Of a stretch of DNA of 64,000 nucleotides, positions 36,279-45,005 are shown piece after piece. Source of the DNA: Bacteroidota bacterium (GTDB lineage Bacteria; Bacteroidota; Bacteroidia; AKYH767-A; OLB10); the NCBI GenBank assembly GCA_023251535.1, contig JAHEYP010000012.1, forward strand, positions 21,659 through 85,658. Direction: 5' to 3'. The notes beneath the pieces are model-generated. The model worked only from the letters and a program-made list of their open reading frames with translations. It had not been told where the DNA came from and did not search any database. Position 1 is the first letter of the stretch. Each line of letters starts with the position of its first letter. The position numbers were made by a program, and so were the translations under genes.

Positions 36279-38408
36279 TTAATATTTCGGAGTTACCCCC
36301 ATGTTATAGAATAAGAAAGAATAAATGTCCGCTAATTCGTCAATCGTTTTACTGAGTGGCTTGCCCGCTCCATGTCCCGCTTTCATATCGATGCGAATCA
36401 ACTTAGGATTATTTCCTGTATTGTGTTCTTGTAATGTTGCAATGTATTTGTAAGAGTGTGCAGGAACAACTCTATCGTCGTGGTCTGCAGTTGTAACCAT
36501 CACCGCAGGATATTTCACATCTTTTACAGTGTGTACCGGTGAGTATTTGTAAAGATTTTTAAAGTTCTCCGCGTCGTCAGATGATCCGTATTCAACTACC
36601 CATCCCCAACCTACAGTGAATTTATGGTAACGTAACATGTCCATTACACCTACTGCAGGGAAGGCTACTTTAAATAAATCGGGACGCTGATTTACTACCG
36701 CACCTATTAATAATCCTCCATTCGATCCTCCTTGAATAGCAAGGAAATCGGAGGATGTATATTTTTTATTGATTAAATATTCTCCTGCAGCGATGAAATC
36801 GTCAAATACATTTTGCTTGTTTAACAACATTCCACCTTTGTGCCATGCTTCTCCGTATTCGCCACCTCCACGAATATTGGCAATTGCATATACTCCGCCT
36901 TGCTCAAGAAATGCTAATCGCCCAGCGCTGAATGATGGAGTAATGTTTACGTTAAATCCGCCGTATGCATAAAGTAAAGTAGGATTTTTGCCGTTCATCA
37001 TCGTTCCTTTTTTGTAAACGATAAACATCGGAACTTTTGTGCCGTCTTTACTCGGATAAAATACTTGCTCAGTAGTATAGTCAGCAGGATTAAACGCAAC
37101 ATTCGATTTTTTGTATTCCGTTACTTTTTTGTCGGCAATACTATAACGATAAATTGTTGGAGGATAGGTAAACGAGTTGAATGTAAAGAATACTTCTTTG
37201 TCTTCTTTCTCGCCGTCAAATCCTGCCGCTGTTCCAATGGCAGGTAATGAAATTTCTCCTTCATTAACTCCTGCATAAGTGTATTGGTAAATATGCGATG
37301 ATACATCTTGTAAATAATTCAAGAATAATTTTCCTCCCGCTGCCGAAACCGATTCTAATAATGATTTTGTTTCAGGAACAACTACTTTGCATTGCGATGC
37401 TACTGGCTTCGCCGAATCGTAGTTGTTTAAATCGATGCTAATAACATGGTTGTTTTGTGCGCCGTCGTTGGTAGAAACATAAATTGTTGATCCGTTGTTG
37501 TCGATGATACCGTATTCGAAGTCAAAGCCTTTGAATAATACTTTGAAAGTATCATTTTCTTTTGTCAAATCTTTATAAAGAATTTCTGATCCGTATGTTC
37601 CTTGTGAGATGTACAAGAATAAATAGTGTTCGTCTTCGGTAACTTGTGTTCCGTAATAACGCAACGGACTATTTTTATCTTCATACACTAGTTTGTCTTT
37701 GTCTTGTGATGTTCCTAATTCATGGTACCAAACTTGATGAAATTCATTCTTCGCACTTAACTCGGTTCCTTTTGCTGGGGTCGGATAGCGTGAATAGAAG
37801 AATCCGTTTTTATACCACGATGCTCCCGAGAATTTCACCCAGTTTAATACATCACTTTGGTCAGTGGCATCTTCTACTTTTTTTACTTTAATCGTTTGCC
37901 AGTCTGAACCCGATTGATTGATGCCGTATGCTAAATATTTTTTGTCGTGTGATATTCCTAATATACTCACAGCCGCCGTTCCGTCGCTGCTCATTTTATT
38001 AGGATCCATAAATACTTTCGGTTCTCCCGTAAGTCCTTTGGTATAATAAGTAATCGATTGATTTTGCAATCCGTCGTTCTTGCTGTATAAATAATATTCA
38101 CCAATGCGCGTAGGAGCAGAAATACGCTCGTAGTTCAAAATTTGATTTAAACGTTTTTTCATTCCTGCACGAAAAGGAATTTTATCGAGATATCCGAACG
38201 TTACCGCATTCTGATTTTTTGTCCATTCAATAACTTCAGCGGCTGTATCATTCTCTAACCATCTATATGGATCTTTAACGATTGTTCCGAAGTAGTTGTC
38301 TTCTTGCGCTACTTTTTTTGTAGTTGGATATTTAATTGATTCCTGAGCCATAACTGGTAGTTGTATCACTGCACAAAGTGATAGAATTAAGAAGAAAGTT
38401 TTTTTCAT
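36279..38408 (-). CDS. Secreted prolyl oligopeptidase (S9A family)
   Basis: A 709-residue serine peptidase with an N-terminal signal peptide (MKKTFFLILSLCAVIQLPVM, then AQ). A seven-bladed propeller domain (about 70-430) precedes the alpha/beta-hydrolase domain. The catalytic triad is visible: Ser in IQGGSNGGLLIGA, Asp in TADHDDRVVPAHS and His in KAGHGAGKP. It cleaves short proline-containing peptides, here in the periplasm; there is no T9SS domain. The start at 38408 is fixed by the -7 element at 38429-38436, which the longer ORF would run through. Confidence 0.95.
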   Translation of the reverse strand: MKKTFFLILSLCAVIQLPVMAQESIKYPTTKKVAQEDNYFGTIVKDPYRWLENDTAAEVIEWTKNQNAVTFGYLDKIPFRAGMKKRLNQILNYERISAPTRIGEYYLYSKNDGLQNQSITYYTKGLTGEPKVFMDPNKMSSDGTAAVSILGISHDKKYLAYGINQSGSDWQTIKVKKVEDATDQSDVLNWVKFSGASWYKNGFFYSRYPTPAKGTELSAKNEFHQVWYHELGTSQDKDKLVYEDKNSPLRYYGTQVTEDEHYLFLYISQGTYGSEILYKDLTKENDTFKVLFKGFDFEYGIIDNNGSTIYVSTNDGAQNNHVISIDLNNYDSAKPVASQCKVVVPETKSLLESVSAAGGKLFLNYLQDVSSHIYQYTYAGVNEGEISLPAIGTAAGFDGEKEDKEVFFTFNSFTYPPTIYRYSIADKKVTEYKKSNVAFNPADYTTEQVFYPSKDGTKVPMFIVYKKGTMMNGKNPTLLYAYGGFNVNITPSFSAGRLAFLEQGGVYAIANIRGGGEYGEAWHKGGMLLNKQNVFDDFIAAGEYLINKKYTSSDFLAIQGGSNGGLLIGAVVNQRPDLFKVAFPAVGVMDMLRYHKFTVGWGWVVEYGSSDDAENFKNLYKYSPVHTVKDVKYPAVMVTTADHDDRVVPAHSYKYIATLQEHNTGNNPKLIRIDMKAGHGAGKPLSKTIDELADIYSFLFYNMGVTPKY

Positions 38409-38428
38409 GGTTGCATGATGATTTAGCA

Positions 38429-38436
38429 CAAAATTA
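38429..38436 (-). promoter_or_regulatory. -7 element TAATTTTG of the prolyl oligopeptidase operon
   Basis: An exact minus-strand TAnnTTTG match ending 20 bases before the ATG at 38408. Confidence 0.6.
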
Positions 38437-38477
38437 GTGGTTCTGTGAATGTTAAATGTGCATAGGCTTATAAAAAT

Positions 38478-38522
38478 ATGAGCACATCAACTGTTTCATT
38501 TACAAACAGTTGATGTGCTCAT
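38478..38522 (-). terminator. Long perfect hairpin, probable terminator of the CotH gene
   Basis: A 19-bp perfect stem (38478-38496 with 38504-38522) and a 7-base loop. It lies 38 bases past the CotH-protein stop on the minus strand and is followed there by ATTTTTATAA, a modest T-run. The stem is longer and less GC-rich than usual, so a second role cannot be excluded. Confidence 0.65.
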
Positions 38523-38560
38523 GCAATATTATTCTTTTCGCTTCCGCGCTTATTTTACGC

Positions 38561-40615
38561 TTATTGCTTGCTGAATTTTAGGGTAGCAGCACCTGCATCG
38601 GTGACAATTTTTACGAGATAAATTCCCGCACTTAAAGTTGTTGTATTAATCTCAAATTGACCAGCATTAATGTCCTTAAAATCGCAAATAACTTTTCCGC
38701 TTAAGTCCATCACTGTGGCTGTTTGCATTAAATTATATCCGCTACTAACGGTAAGCCTATCCGAAGTCGGATTCGGGAACGCACTAATGCCATTAACCGT
38801 TACTGTTTGATCTATTCCAGCAACTGAACATGTTCCTGGCATATTTGCATCCAACCAAAGTAAACGTGAGTTAATCCATCCTTTTAATTTGGTAATTTCT
38901 CCTGCATAACTGGTCGGAATAGGAGAGGGATTTGGCCAAACATAAACTCCTAATATGGGCCATACTTGAAAATTACGATCTTGACTTTCTTGTAAGTATG
39001 CCGCCATCGAATCGATATAAGCATTGATGTTTGCTGTTGAGTATACAGTGCTTCTCAACTGATCATATCTGCATTGCAATTTATTTGCATAATTCGGATC
39101 ATTCAATAACCGTGCCCACCAGAATGGTACTTGATATCCTGCACCTCCCGAGTTGTTTGTTACATAAGCCCAACCTGTGAAATATTGTCCATTGTAATAG
39201 TCGGCATTGCACCAAGCTATATCATAATCCCAAACAGGTCCTGCAAATAACTTATTTCCTTTGGTAATTTTCTCTTTGTATAAATACGAGCTGATACGGT
39301 ATCCGTCAACGTTTCTCGAGAGTTCATTCGTTAAGAAAAAATCGATGAATGAGGTGTCATTAATGTATTTGCTATACCCAACTATCGGATCAGTAAATTG
39401 TGTTCCGTGTAATGCGTTTTCGAAGCTGTCAACAAAGCTCTGAATATAGTTAGCTTGTTGCGGAGCAATGGTAACATCATCGGGATAGTCGTATAAAATA
39501 AATGGCACTTGCCCTCCAGCTGTTGGGGGATAAGCCGATGAAAATCCTCCTGTTCCTGTTCCCGTTGTTTTATCAACTTTTAAAATATATCCTCCAGTAA
39601 CATCAGCCCCGCTTGTGTCGGTTGGTGTGAGTTTTGAAATATCTACACGACCCGAGTTCCGTTTTATTTTTTCCATAAAAACATAAACTCCTTGGTAGAT
39701 ATTATTTAAAAATACTTCTACGTATTGTGTCCTTGAAGCATAATGCCCCATTTCATTTGCCAATTCGTAGGTTAAGGTATTTCTTAGGAATGTTTTGTCG
39801 GTGTAATTTGCATTTAGTATCCAATCGTTTTCCGAAGGCATCCCTAGTAACGATGTATCTAAGTTGGCACCAAGGCTATCGCGTGTCTCTACTGAGAATG
39901 ATTTCTTCGGAAACATTTGTGATGATGATCCTCTTACTTCAATGCCGATATGTCCGTCGAATGCGTAAGTAGTATCATTCACGTAATTTCGGATACCCGC
40001 ACCGTTATCAATAATCTGCATGCGTGCATTAATTTTCGGCTCATCAGGAATTGCTTGACCTAATGTGTTAATTTTTATAATTGGTAAATTACTCGAAGGG
40101 AATGTAAATGCATGTCCGATGTTTGTGCCGAATGTGATACTCCATGATAATAAAGTTCCTGCATCAGTTGTAAAATCATCAACGATGTATAAATTCCATA
40201 CTCCATTCGGATTTTGTCCGTTGTGTGCAACATACAAAGGGCTTTCAGGTTTATAAGATCCGAAGAACGGAGCATTCCCAGATGAAATTAAGTTAGTAGA
40301 TAAGTCGCTTAAACAAGTGTTGATATAGTTATTACCACTTCCTCCATTGCCTGAACTTAATTCGATAAAGGTATTGTCGGGTGCAATGAGCCATATTTCT
40401 AAATCACTATCATAACTATGCGAGATGTTAAAACAAACGGATTCGATTCCATATGTTGTGTCAATCGCGGTATTGCTTAAGCCGCTAACGGTAATCGGGA
40501 ATAATATCGGCGTTTGATTATCAGGAATTGCTCCTCCGCTGCCGGAGAATGATTGTGCTCGCAATGAAAAAGAGGCAATGATGAAACAACTTAGTAACAG
40601 TAGTTTTAATTTCAT
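38561..40615 (-). CDS. CotH kinase-family secreted protein with P-domain and T9SS type A sorting domain
   Basis: A 684-residue exported protein: signal peptide (1-21); a proprotein-convertase P-domain-like beta fold (about 30-165, ISHSYDSDLEIWLIAPDNT, NGVWNLYIVDD); a CotH kinase-like domain (about 205-555) with EVRGSSSQMFPKKSFSVE, FLRNTLTYELANEMGHYASR and the putative metal motif GPVWDYDIAW; and a type A CTD (FPNPTSDRLTVSSG to KFSKQ). Spore-coat CotH is a protein kinase; for T9SS-exported members the activity is unknown. It is transcribed alone between terminators at 40654 and 38478. Confidence 0.9.
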   Translation of the reverse strand: MKLKLLLLSCFIIASFSLRAQSFSGSGGAIPDNQTPILFPITVSGLSNTAIDTTYGIESVCFNISHSYDSDLEIWLIAPDNTFIELSSGNGGSGNNYINTCLSDLSTNLISSGNAPFFGSYKPESPLYVAHNGQNPNGVWNLYIVDDFTTDAGTLLSWSITFGTNIGHAFTFPSSNLPIIKINTLGQAIPDEPKINARMQIIDNGAGIRNYVNDTTYAFDGHIGIEVRGSSSQMFPKKSFSVETRDSLGANLDTSLLGMPSENDWILNANYTDKTFLRNTLTYELANEMGHYASRTQYVEVFLNNIYQGVYVFMEKIKRNSGRVDISKLTPTDTSGADVTGGYILKVDKTTGTGTGGFSSAYPPTAGGQVPFILYDYPDDVTIAPQQANYIQSFVDSFENALHGTQFTDPIVGYSKYINDTSFIDFFLTNELSRNVDGYRISSYLYKEKITKGNKLFAGPVWDYDIAWCNADYYNGQYFTGWAYVTNNSGGAGYQVPFWWARLLNDPNYANKLQCRYDQLRSTVYSTANINAYIDSMAAYLQESQDRNFQVWPILGVYVWPNPSPIPTSYAGEITKLKGWINSRLLWLDANMPGTCSVAGIDQTVTVNGISAFPNPTSDRLTVSSGYNLMQTATVMDLSGKVICDFKDINAGQFEINTTTLSAGIYLVKIVTDAGAATLKFSKQ

Positions 40616-40653
40616 GGATGGGAAATGGTCTTAACGGTGCATAAATTTATAAC

Positions 40654-40688
40654 AAAAAAGCATCGCCTTCAAATGACGATGCTTTTTT
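40654..40688 (-). terminator. Intrinsic terminator downstream of lepA
   Basis: A 12-bp perfect stem (40654-40665 with 40677-40688) with A- and T-runs built into its base and an 11-base loop, 45 bases past the lepA stop on the minus strand. It separates lepA from the CotH gene. Confidence 0.82.
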
Positions 40689-40733
40689 GTTTTTGTTCTT
40701 ATGATAAAAGATCAAGGTTTCTCGCTTTTTGTC

Positions 40734-42521
40734 TTAGTCGAGTTTTAATACTGCTAAGAAAGCTTGCTGAGGAATTTCAACACTTCCTACTTGACGCATT
40801 CTCTTCTTTCCTTCTTTCTGTTTCTCGAGGAGCTTACGCTTACGAGAGATGTCACCACCGTAACATTTTGCTGTTACGTCTTTACGTAAAGCTTTGATGG
40901 TTTCACGTGCAATAATTTTTGCTCCGATTGCTGCTTGAATGGCAATCTCGAATTGTTGACGCGTGATTAACTCTTTTAATTTTTCGCAGATTTTCTTTCC
41001 GAACGTGAAAGAGTTGTCGCGGTGAATTAATGCCGATAATGCATCTACTGGTTCTCCGTTCAAACGAATATCTAATCGTACTAAATCACTTTTCTGATAT
41101 CCAATCTGATGATAATCGAAAGATGCATATCCTTTCGATATCGATTTTAATTTATCGTAGAAGTCAAATACAATCTCCGCCATCGGCATGTTGAATATTA
41201 ATTCAACACGATCTGTCGTGAGATAGCTTTGGTTCATGATTACTCCGCGTTTATTGATACAAAGCGACATAATCGGTCCAATGAATTCTGACTTGGTGAT
41301 TATTGTTGCTTTGATATATGGTTCTTCAATACGATCCATTTTACTTGGATCAGGGAAGTCACTCGGATTGTTTACTACAAACTCTTCTCCATTCGTTAAG
41401 TACGCATGATACGATACGTTGGGAACAGTAGTAATTACGGTCATGTTGAACTCACGTTCTAAACGCTCTTGGATAATCTCCATGTGTAACATGCCCAAGA
41501 ATCCGCAACGGAATCCGAAGCCTAATGCTGCCGATGATTCCGGTTCAAATACTAAGGATGCATCGTTCAACTGAAGTTTTTCGATCGAGAAACGTAGCTC
41601 TTCGTAGTCTTCTGTATCTACAGGATAAATACCCGCAAATACCATCGGCTTCACATCTTCAAATCCTTCAATTGCCGATAAGCATGGATCGTTTACGTTG
41701 GTGATGGTATCTCCTACTTTTACTTCTTTCGCGTCTTTGATACCCGAAATGATATATCCTACGTCTCCAGTCTTAACAACATCACGTGGCGCTTTGTCGA
41801 GCTTTAAAATCCCGATTTCATCGGCATGATATTGGCTACCTGTCGCGAAGAATTTTACATGTGCTCCTTTTCTAAACTCTCCATCTATAACTTTGTAGTA
41901 AGCGATAATTCCGCGGAAAGAGTTAAATACTGAGTCAAAAATCAAGGCTTTTAATGGGGCATTCGGATTGCCTTTCGGCGCCGGTATACGAGCAATAATG
42001 GCTTTTAAAATATCCATTACCCCCATTCCTGTTTTTCCCGATGCCGGAATAATCTCTTCGCGTTCACAACCTAATAAATCTACAATCTGATCTTTCACTA
42101 ACTCGGGTTCAGCACTAGGAAGGTCAATTTTATTGAGAATCGGTATAATCGTTAAATCGTTTTCTAAAGCTAAGTATAAGTTAGAAATCGTTTGAGCCTG
42201 AATACCTTGCGCAGCATCTACAATTAAAAGAGCTCCTTCGCAAGCGGCAATGGAACGTGAAACTTCGTACGAAAAGTCAACGTGGCCCGGAGTGTCAATA
42301 AGGTTTAAAATGTACTTTTTGCCATCTAATTCATAATTCATTTGAATAGCGTGACTTTTAATGGTAATACCACGTTCACGTTCCAAATCCATATCGTCAA
42401 GTACTTGAGCCTGAAGGTCTTTCTTTGAAACGGTATTGGTGTATTCTAGTAATCGGTCGGCAAGTGTTGACTTACCGTGATCAATATGCGCAATGATGCA
42501 GAAGTTTCTAATATTTTCCAT
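40734..42521 (-). CDS. lepA: Elongation factor 4 (back-translocase)
   Basis: A 595-residue translational GTPase of exact LepA length. The P-loop [18 protein letters not shown] (11-28), [12 protein letters not shown], and [11 protein letters not shown] are present, as are the LepA-specific [20 protein letters not shown] region and the C-terminal FIRRQ-like domain ([20 protein letters not shown]). It works at the ribosome under stress. The -7 promoter element ends only 8 bases before the ATG, so the mRNA leader would be very short. Confidence 0.97.
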   Translation of the reverse strand: MENIRNFCIIAHIDHGKSTLADRLLEYTNTVSKKDLQAQVLDDMDLERERGITIKSHAIQMNYELDGKKYILNLIDTPGHVDFSYEVSRSIAACEGALLIVDAAQGIQAQTISNLYLALENDLTIIPILNKIDLPSAEPELVKDQIVDLLGCEREEIIPASGKTGMGVMDILKAIIARIPAPKGNPNAPLKALIFDSVFNSFRGIIAYYKVIDGEFRKGAHVKFFATGSQYHADEIGILKLDKAPRDVVKTGDVGYIISGIKDAKEVKVGDTITNVNDPCLSAIEGFEDVKPMVFAGIYPVDTEDYEELRFSIEKLQLNDASLVFEPESSAALGFGFRCGFLGMLHMEIIQERLEREFNMTVITTVPNVSYHAYLTNGEEFVVNNPSDFPDPSKMDRIEEPYIKATIITKSEFIGPIMSLCINKRGVIMNQSYLTTDRVELIFNMPMAEIVFDFYDKLKSISKGYASFDYHQIGYQKSDLVRLDIRLNGEPVDALSALIHRDNSFTFGKKICEKLKELITRQQFEIAIQAAIGAKIIARETIKALRKDVTAKCYGGDISRKRKLLEKQKEGKKRMRQVGSVEIPQQAFLAVLKLD

Positions 42522-42529
42522 TGGGACTG

Positions 42530-42537
42530 CAAAGGTA
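42530..42537 (-). promoter_or_regulatory. -7 element TACCTTTG of lepA with an unusually short leader
   Basis: An exact minus-strand TAnnTTTG match ending 8 bases before the lepA ATG. Transcription would begin within a few bases of the start codon. Confidence 0.55.
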
Positions 42538-42742
42538 GGGTTTTCAGAGGGTTCCTTCCAACCTTTTTATCGAGGTAGGCATTTTATTGTAATTGAGGGC
42601 AAAAACATGGCTTTTGTAGCAGATTTTAAAGCATGTTTCGCCTTATTCAGCACCTTTTTTGTTCGGTTTAAAGTGAAAGGTTTCCTCGTTTAAGTGCAAA
42701 GCTCTAGTTTGGCTTCATTATTCAATTTAATGCCCCGTTCAA

Positions 42743-43975
42743 ATGATCAAAAATTACAAATCATCCCTGTTTAATAATATCTGTTTAATGGCATTGCTAG
42801 TTGTGAGCTTCTCTACTTCGGCAAATGCACAATGGAATACGCTTGTGTCGGGAACAACCGAACATTTTAGTGCGGTCGATTTTGTTTCTCCGAATACAGG
42901 ATTTGCGGTTACCGATGATTTTGTGAATGGTGGTAAAATTTTTAAAACAAACAACGGAACAACATGGAGTCAAGTGTATACTTCTCCCAATTATTTATTT
43001 ACCGTGCATTTTATCTCTGCAACAACAGGATGGGCAGCCGGTGGAGTAACACCTAATGGTGTAATTATGAAAACCACGAATGGTGGTGCTACTTGGACTG
43101 TTCAAACTACAGCAGTGAAGCAGATTCTATCTATTTGTTTTGTTGATGAAAATGATGGCTGGGCAGTAGGAATAGATGGAACAGTTGGTACACATTTTAT
43201 TTATCATTCTTCGAATGGTGGTGCTACATGGACGCAACAAAATACTGGCTTCGATTATTTGAGAACAATTGATTTTGCAAATACTGATCAAGGTATTGCC
43301 GCAGGAGATAACGGCCAGGTATATACTACAAGTAATGGTGGTGCTACATGGACCCAACAAACCTTCCCTGTTTTCCATATTTCTACAGTGAAAATGGTGA
43401 ACTCGTCGGTTGCTTATGTGGCTGGTGCATACGGGAATGGTGGGGTGTATAAATCAACGAATGGAGGAACAACATGGACGTCTCAATCCATCCCAACAAT
43501 ACTTGGAATGTCGGGTGTCGATTTTATAAATCCTGATACCGGATTAGTAGTAGGCGAAAACGGGAAAGTATTTTATACTGCCAATGGCGGAGGAACATGG
43601 ACCGCACAAAATAGCGGAGTAACAGATTGGCTGTCATCAGTGAAATATGTGAATGCGAATGTCGCGTATGCAGTTGGTTCTAACGGACGAATAATCAAGT
43701 TCGGAACAACTACAGGAATACCAACAATAACACGCGAAGTTTCCGATCAAATTTATCCGAATCCTGCATCAGGAAAAGTATTTTTCAGCAATGAATTATC
43801 AAAGGCAGAATCACTCAGTATCTCTGATCTCAACGGAAAAGAAATGATGAAAGTAGATCGTGATTTTCTAGAAACAGCCGACGGATTAAATATTGAATCA
43901 TTAAATCCCGGAGTCTATTTCGTGAGTATACGATATGCAACAGAATCAGCTATTCAGAAGTTGATCGTTCAATAA
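42743..43975 (+). CDS. YCF48/sialidase-like beta-propeller surface protein with a T9SS type A domain
   Basis: A 410-residue exported protein with a signal peptide (about 1-30, ending SANAQ). The body holds about six YCF48/BNR-type blades with the recurring TTNGGATWT or SSNGGATWTQQNT signature and GWAAGG/GIAAGDNG strands; three of the repeats are near-identical at DNA level (near 43078, 43214 and 43336). The C-terminal 75 residues (IYPNPASGKVFFSNEL to IQKLIVQ) are a type A CTD. Probably a surface propeller with a binding role; no enzyme residues are seen. Confidence 0.88.
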   Translation: MIKNYKSSLFNNICLMALLVVSFSTSANAQWNTLVSGTTEHFSAVDFVSPNTGFAVTDDFVNGGKIFKTNNGTTWSQVYTSPNYLFTVHFISATTGWAAGGVTPNGVIMKTTNGGATWTVQTTAVKQILSICFVDENDGWAVGIDGTVGTHFIYHSSNGGATWTQQNTGFDYLRTIDFANTDQGIAAGDNGQVYTTSNGGATWTQQTFPVFHISTVKMVNSSVAYVAGAYGNGGVYKSTNGGTTWTSQSIPTILGMSGVDFINPDTGLVVGENGKVFYTANGGGTWTAQNSGVTDWLSSVKYVNANVAYAVGSNGRIIKFGTTTGIPTITREVSDQIYPNPASGKVFFSNELSKAESLSISDLNGKEMMKVDRDFLETADGLNIESLNPGVYFVSIRYATESAIQKLIVQ

Positions 43976-44207
43976 GATCAGAAAATGACTATATGAATGA
44001 ATAGCAGGATGAATGTTATTCAGGATTTAATAAGAGATAAGGGAACTAAAGGGAATGGCTATTTCATCATTGAAGGAAACAGAACAACCTTGACCCTTGC
44101 AGATCGATTAAGCAATTGTTGCATTACTAGGAATAGAAAAGATTATCTTAGAAATGTAAAATCTTCAGACACATCAAAAAACCGGCATTTTTTTCAGATA
44201 TGCTTTT

Positions 44208-44215
44208 TATCTTTG
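44208..44215 (+). promoter_or_regulatory. -7 element TATCTTTG of the 42-residue membrane protein gene
   Basis: An exact TAnnTTTG match ending only 4 bases before the ATG at 44220, so the transcript would be leaderless or nearly so. Confidence 0.5.
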
Positions 44216-44219
44216 CCGC

Positions 44220-44348
44220 ATGAGTGAAGTCCAAACTACGTCGAAATGGAAAGACCGATTGAAAAAAATCGGGATTATCGGCTTTTTCTTCTTTTTGCTG
44301 AAGGGCTTAGCTTGGCTAGGCTTGGCAGCGTGGTTTTTTAAAGACTAA
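44220..44348 (+). CDS. Small single-pass membrane protein, 42 residues
   Basis: Hand-translated small gene: a charged N-terminus (MSEVQTTSKWKDRLKKIG), then one hydrophobic helix rich in Phe, Leu and Trp (about residues 17-40) and a charged end (KD). The basic N-terminus and clean hydrophobic segment predict an inner-membrane protein with the N-terminus inside. I recall similar short proteins in other Bacteroidota, but no function is known. It lies 109 bases before an ECF sigma gene; the sigma gene seems to have its own promoter between them. Confidence 0.65.
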   Translation: MSEVQTTSKWKDRLKKIGIIGFFFFLLKGLAWLGLAAWFFKD

Positions 44349-44404
44349 TGAATCTTTTTTTTGTAAATCATTGGGACTAAGTGCTTAAAAAAACTTTGGG
44401 GGCA

Positions 44405-44435
44405 TGCAACCCTTTCCTTAAAATCATCATCTATA
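44405..44435 (+). promoter_or_regulatory. Possible ECF-type promoter of the sigma/anti-sigma operon
   Basis: TGCAACC (44405-44411) and ATCTATA (44429-44435) are spaced so that AAC and the ATC core lie 18 bases apart, near the AAC-N17-GTC spacing of E. coli sigma-E promoters. It ends 22 bases before the ATG at 44458. It differs from the 9516/13005 motif, as expected if each ECF factor has its own promoter. Confidence 0.4.
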
Positions 44436-44457
44436 GTATTACAGCATCACCAAAACG

Positions 44458-45003
44458 ATGACGGATGAACAACTTGTTGAAGGATGTAAGCTTCAAAACC
44501 CTTCCCACCAGAGGAAGCTGTATGAGAAGTTTTCGCGGAAGATGTTCGGGGTCTGTTTAAGGTACGCTGACAATAGAGAAGAGGCTGAGGATTTGTTGCA
44601 GGATAGTTTTGTGAAGGTGTTTCAGCATATTAGTTCTTTTAAAATGGAAGGTTCGCTGGAGGGATGGGTGAGAAGGATCGTAGTTAATACATCGCTCGAG
44701 TTCATCAGAAAGCAAAAACTTCAATGGGTAAACATCGAAGATGCCGATGAGCCGGCAGAATCGGAAGTAGTTTTAGATCACATGAATGCCAAAGAGTTGT
44801 TGATGATCATAAATAAGCTTCCAACTGGGTTCAAAGCAGTGTTTAACCTTTATGCCATTGAAGGATATAACCACAGAGAAATCGGCGACTTGCTTGGAAT
44901 CACCGAAAGTACCAGTAAATCACAGTACTCCAGAGCAAAGGCGGCTTTAGTAAAGTCGATACAAGAAATAGAAAGTGCTACAAAAGATATAGTTAAAGAA
45001 TAG
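44458..45003 (+). CDS. ECF RNA polymerase sigma factor of the T9SS-domain anti-sigma operon
   Basis: A 181-residue sigma-70 family protein. Region 2 is at about 10-85 (NREEAEDLLQDSFVKVFQHI, then LEGWVRRIVVNTSLEFIRK) and region 4 at about 115-168 (LPTGFKAVFNLYAIEGYNHR, EIGDLLGITESTSKSQYSRA). It resembles the sigma factor at 58806-59381, with the same FNLYAIxGYxHxEI segment, more than the FecI-like one at 9593. It is followed after 2 bases by a membrane protein that ends in a T9SS type B domain. Confidence 0.92.
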   Translation: MTDEQLVEGCKLQNPSHQRKLYEKFSRKMFGVCLRYADNREEAEDLLQDSFVKVFQHISSFKMEGSLEGWVRRIVVNTSLEFIRKQKLQWVNIEDADEPAESEVVLDHMNAKELLMIINKLPTGFKAVFNLYAIEGYNHREIGDLLGITESTSKSQYSRAKAALVKSIQEIESATKDIVKE

Positions 45004-45005
45004 TC

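Noticed and set aside
43078..43360. Three similar DNA repeats (AATGGTGGTGCTAC) that could be taken for a CRISPR or tandem array
   Set aside because: They encode the NGGATWT motif of propeller blades and follow the reading frame, so they are protein repeats.
43997..44227. 76-residue open frame after the YCF48-like gene
   Set aside because: Composition is not protein-like, there is no promoter near its start, and its end overlaps the better supported 42-residue gene and that gene's -7 element.
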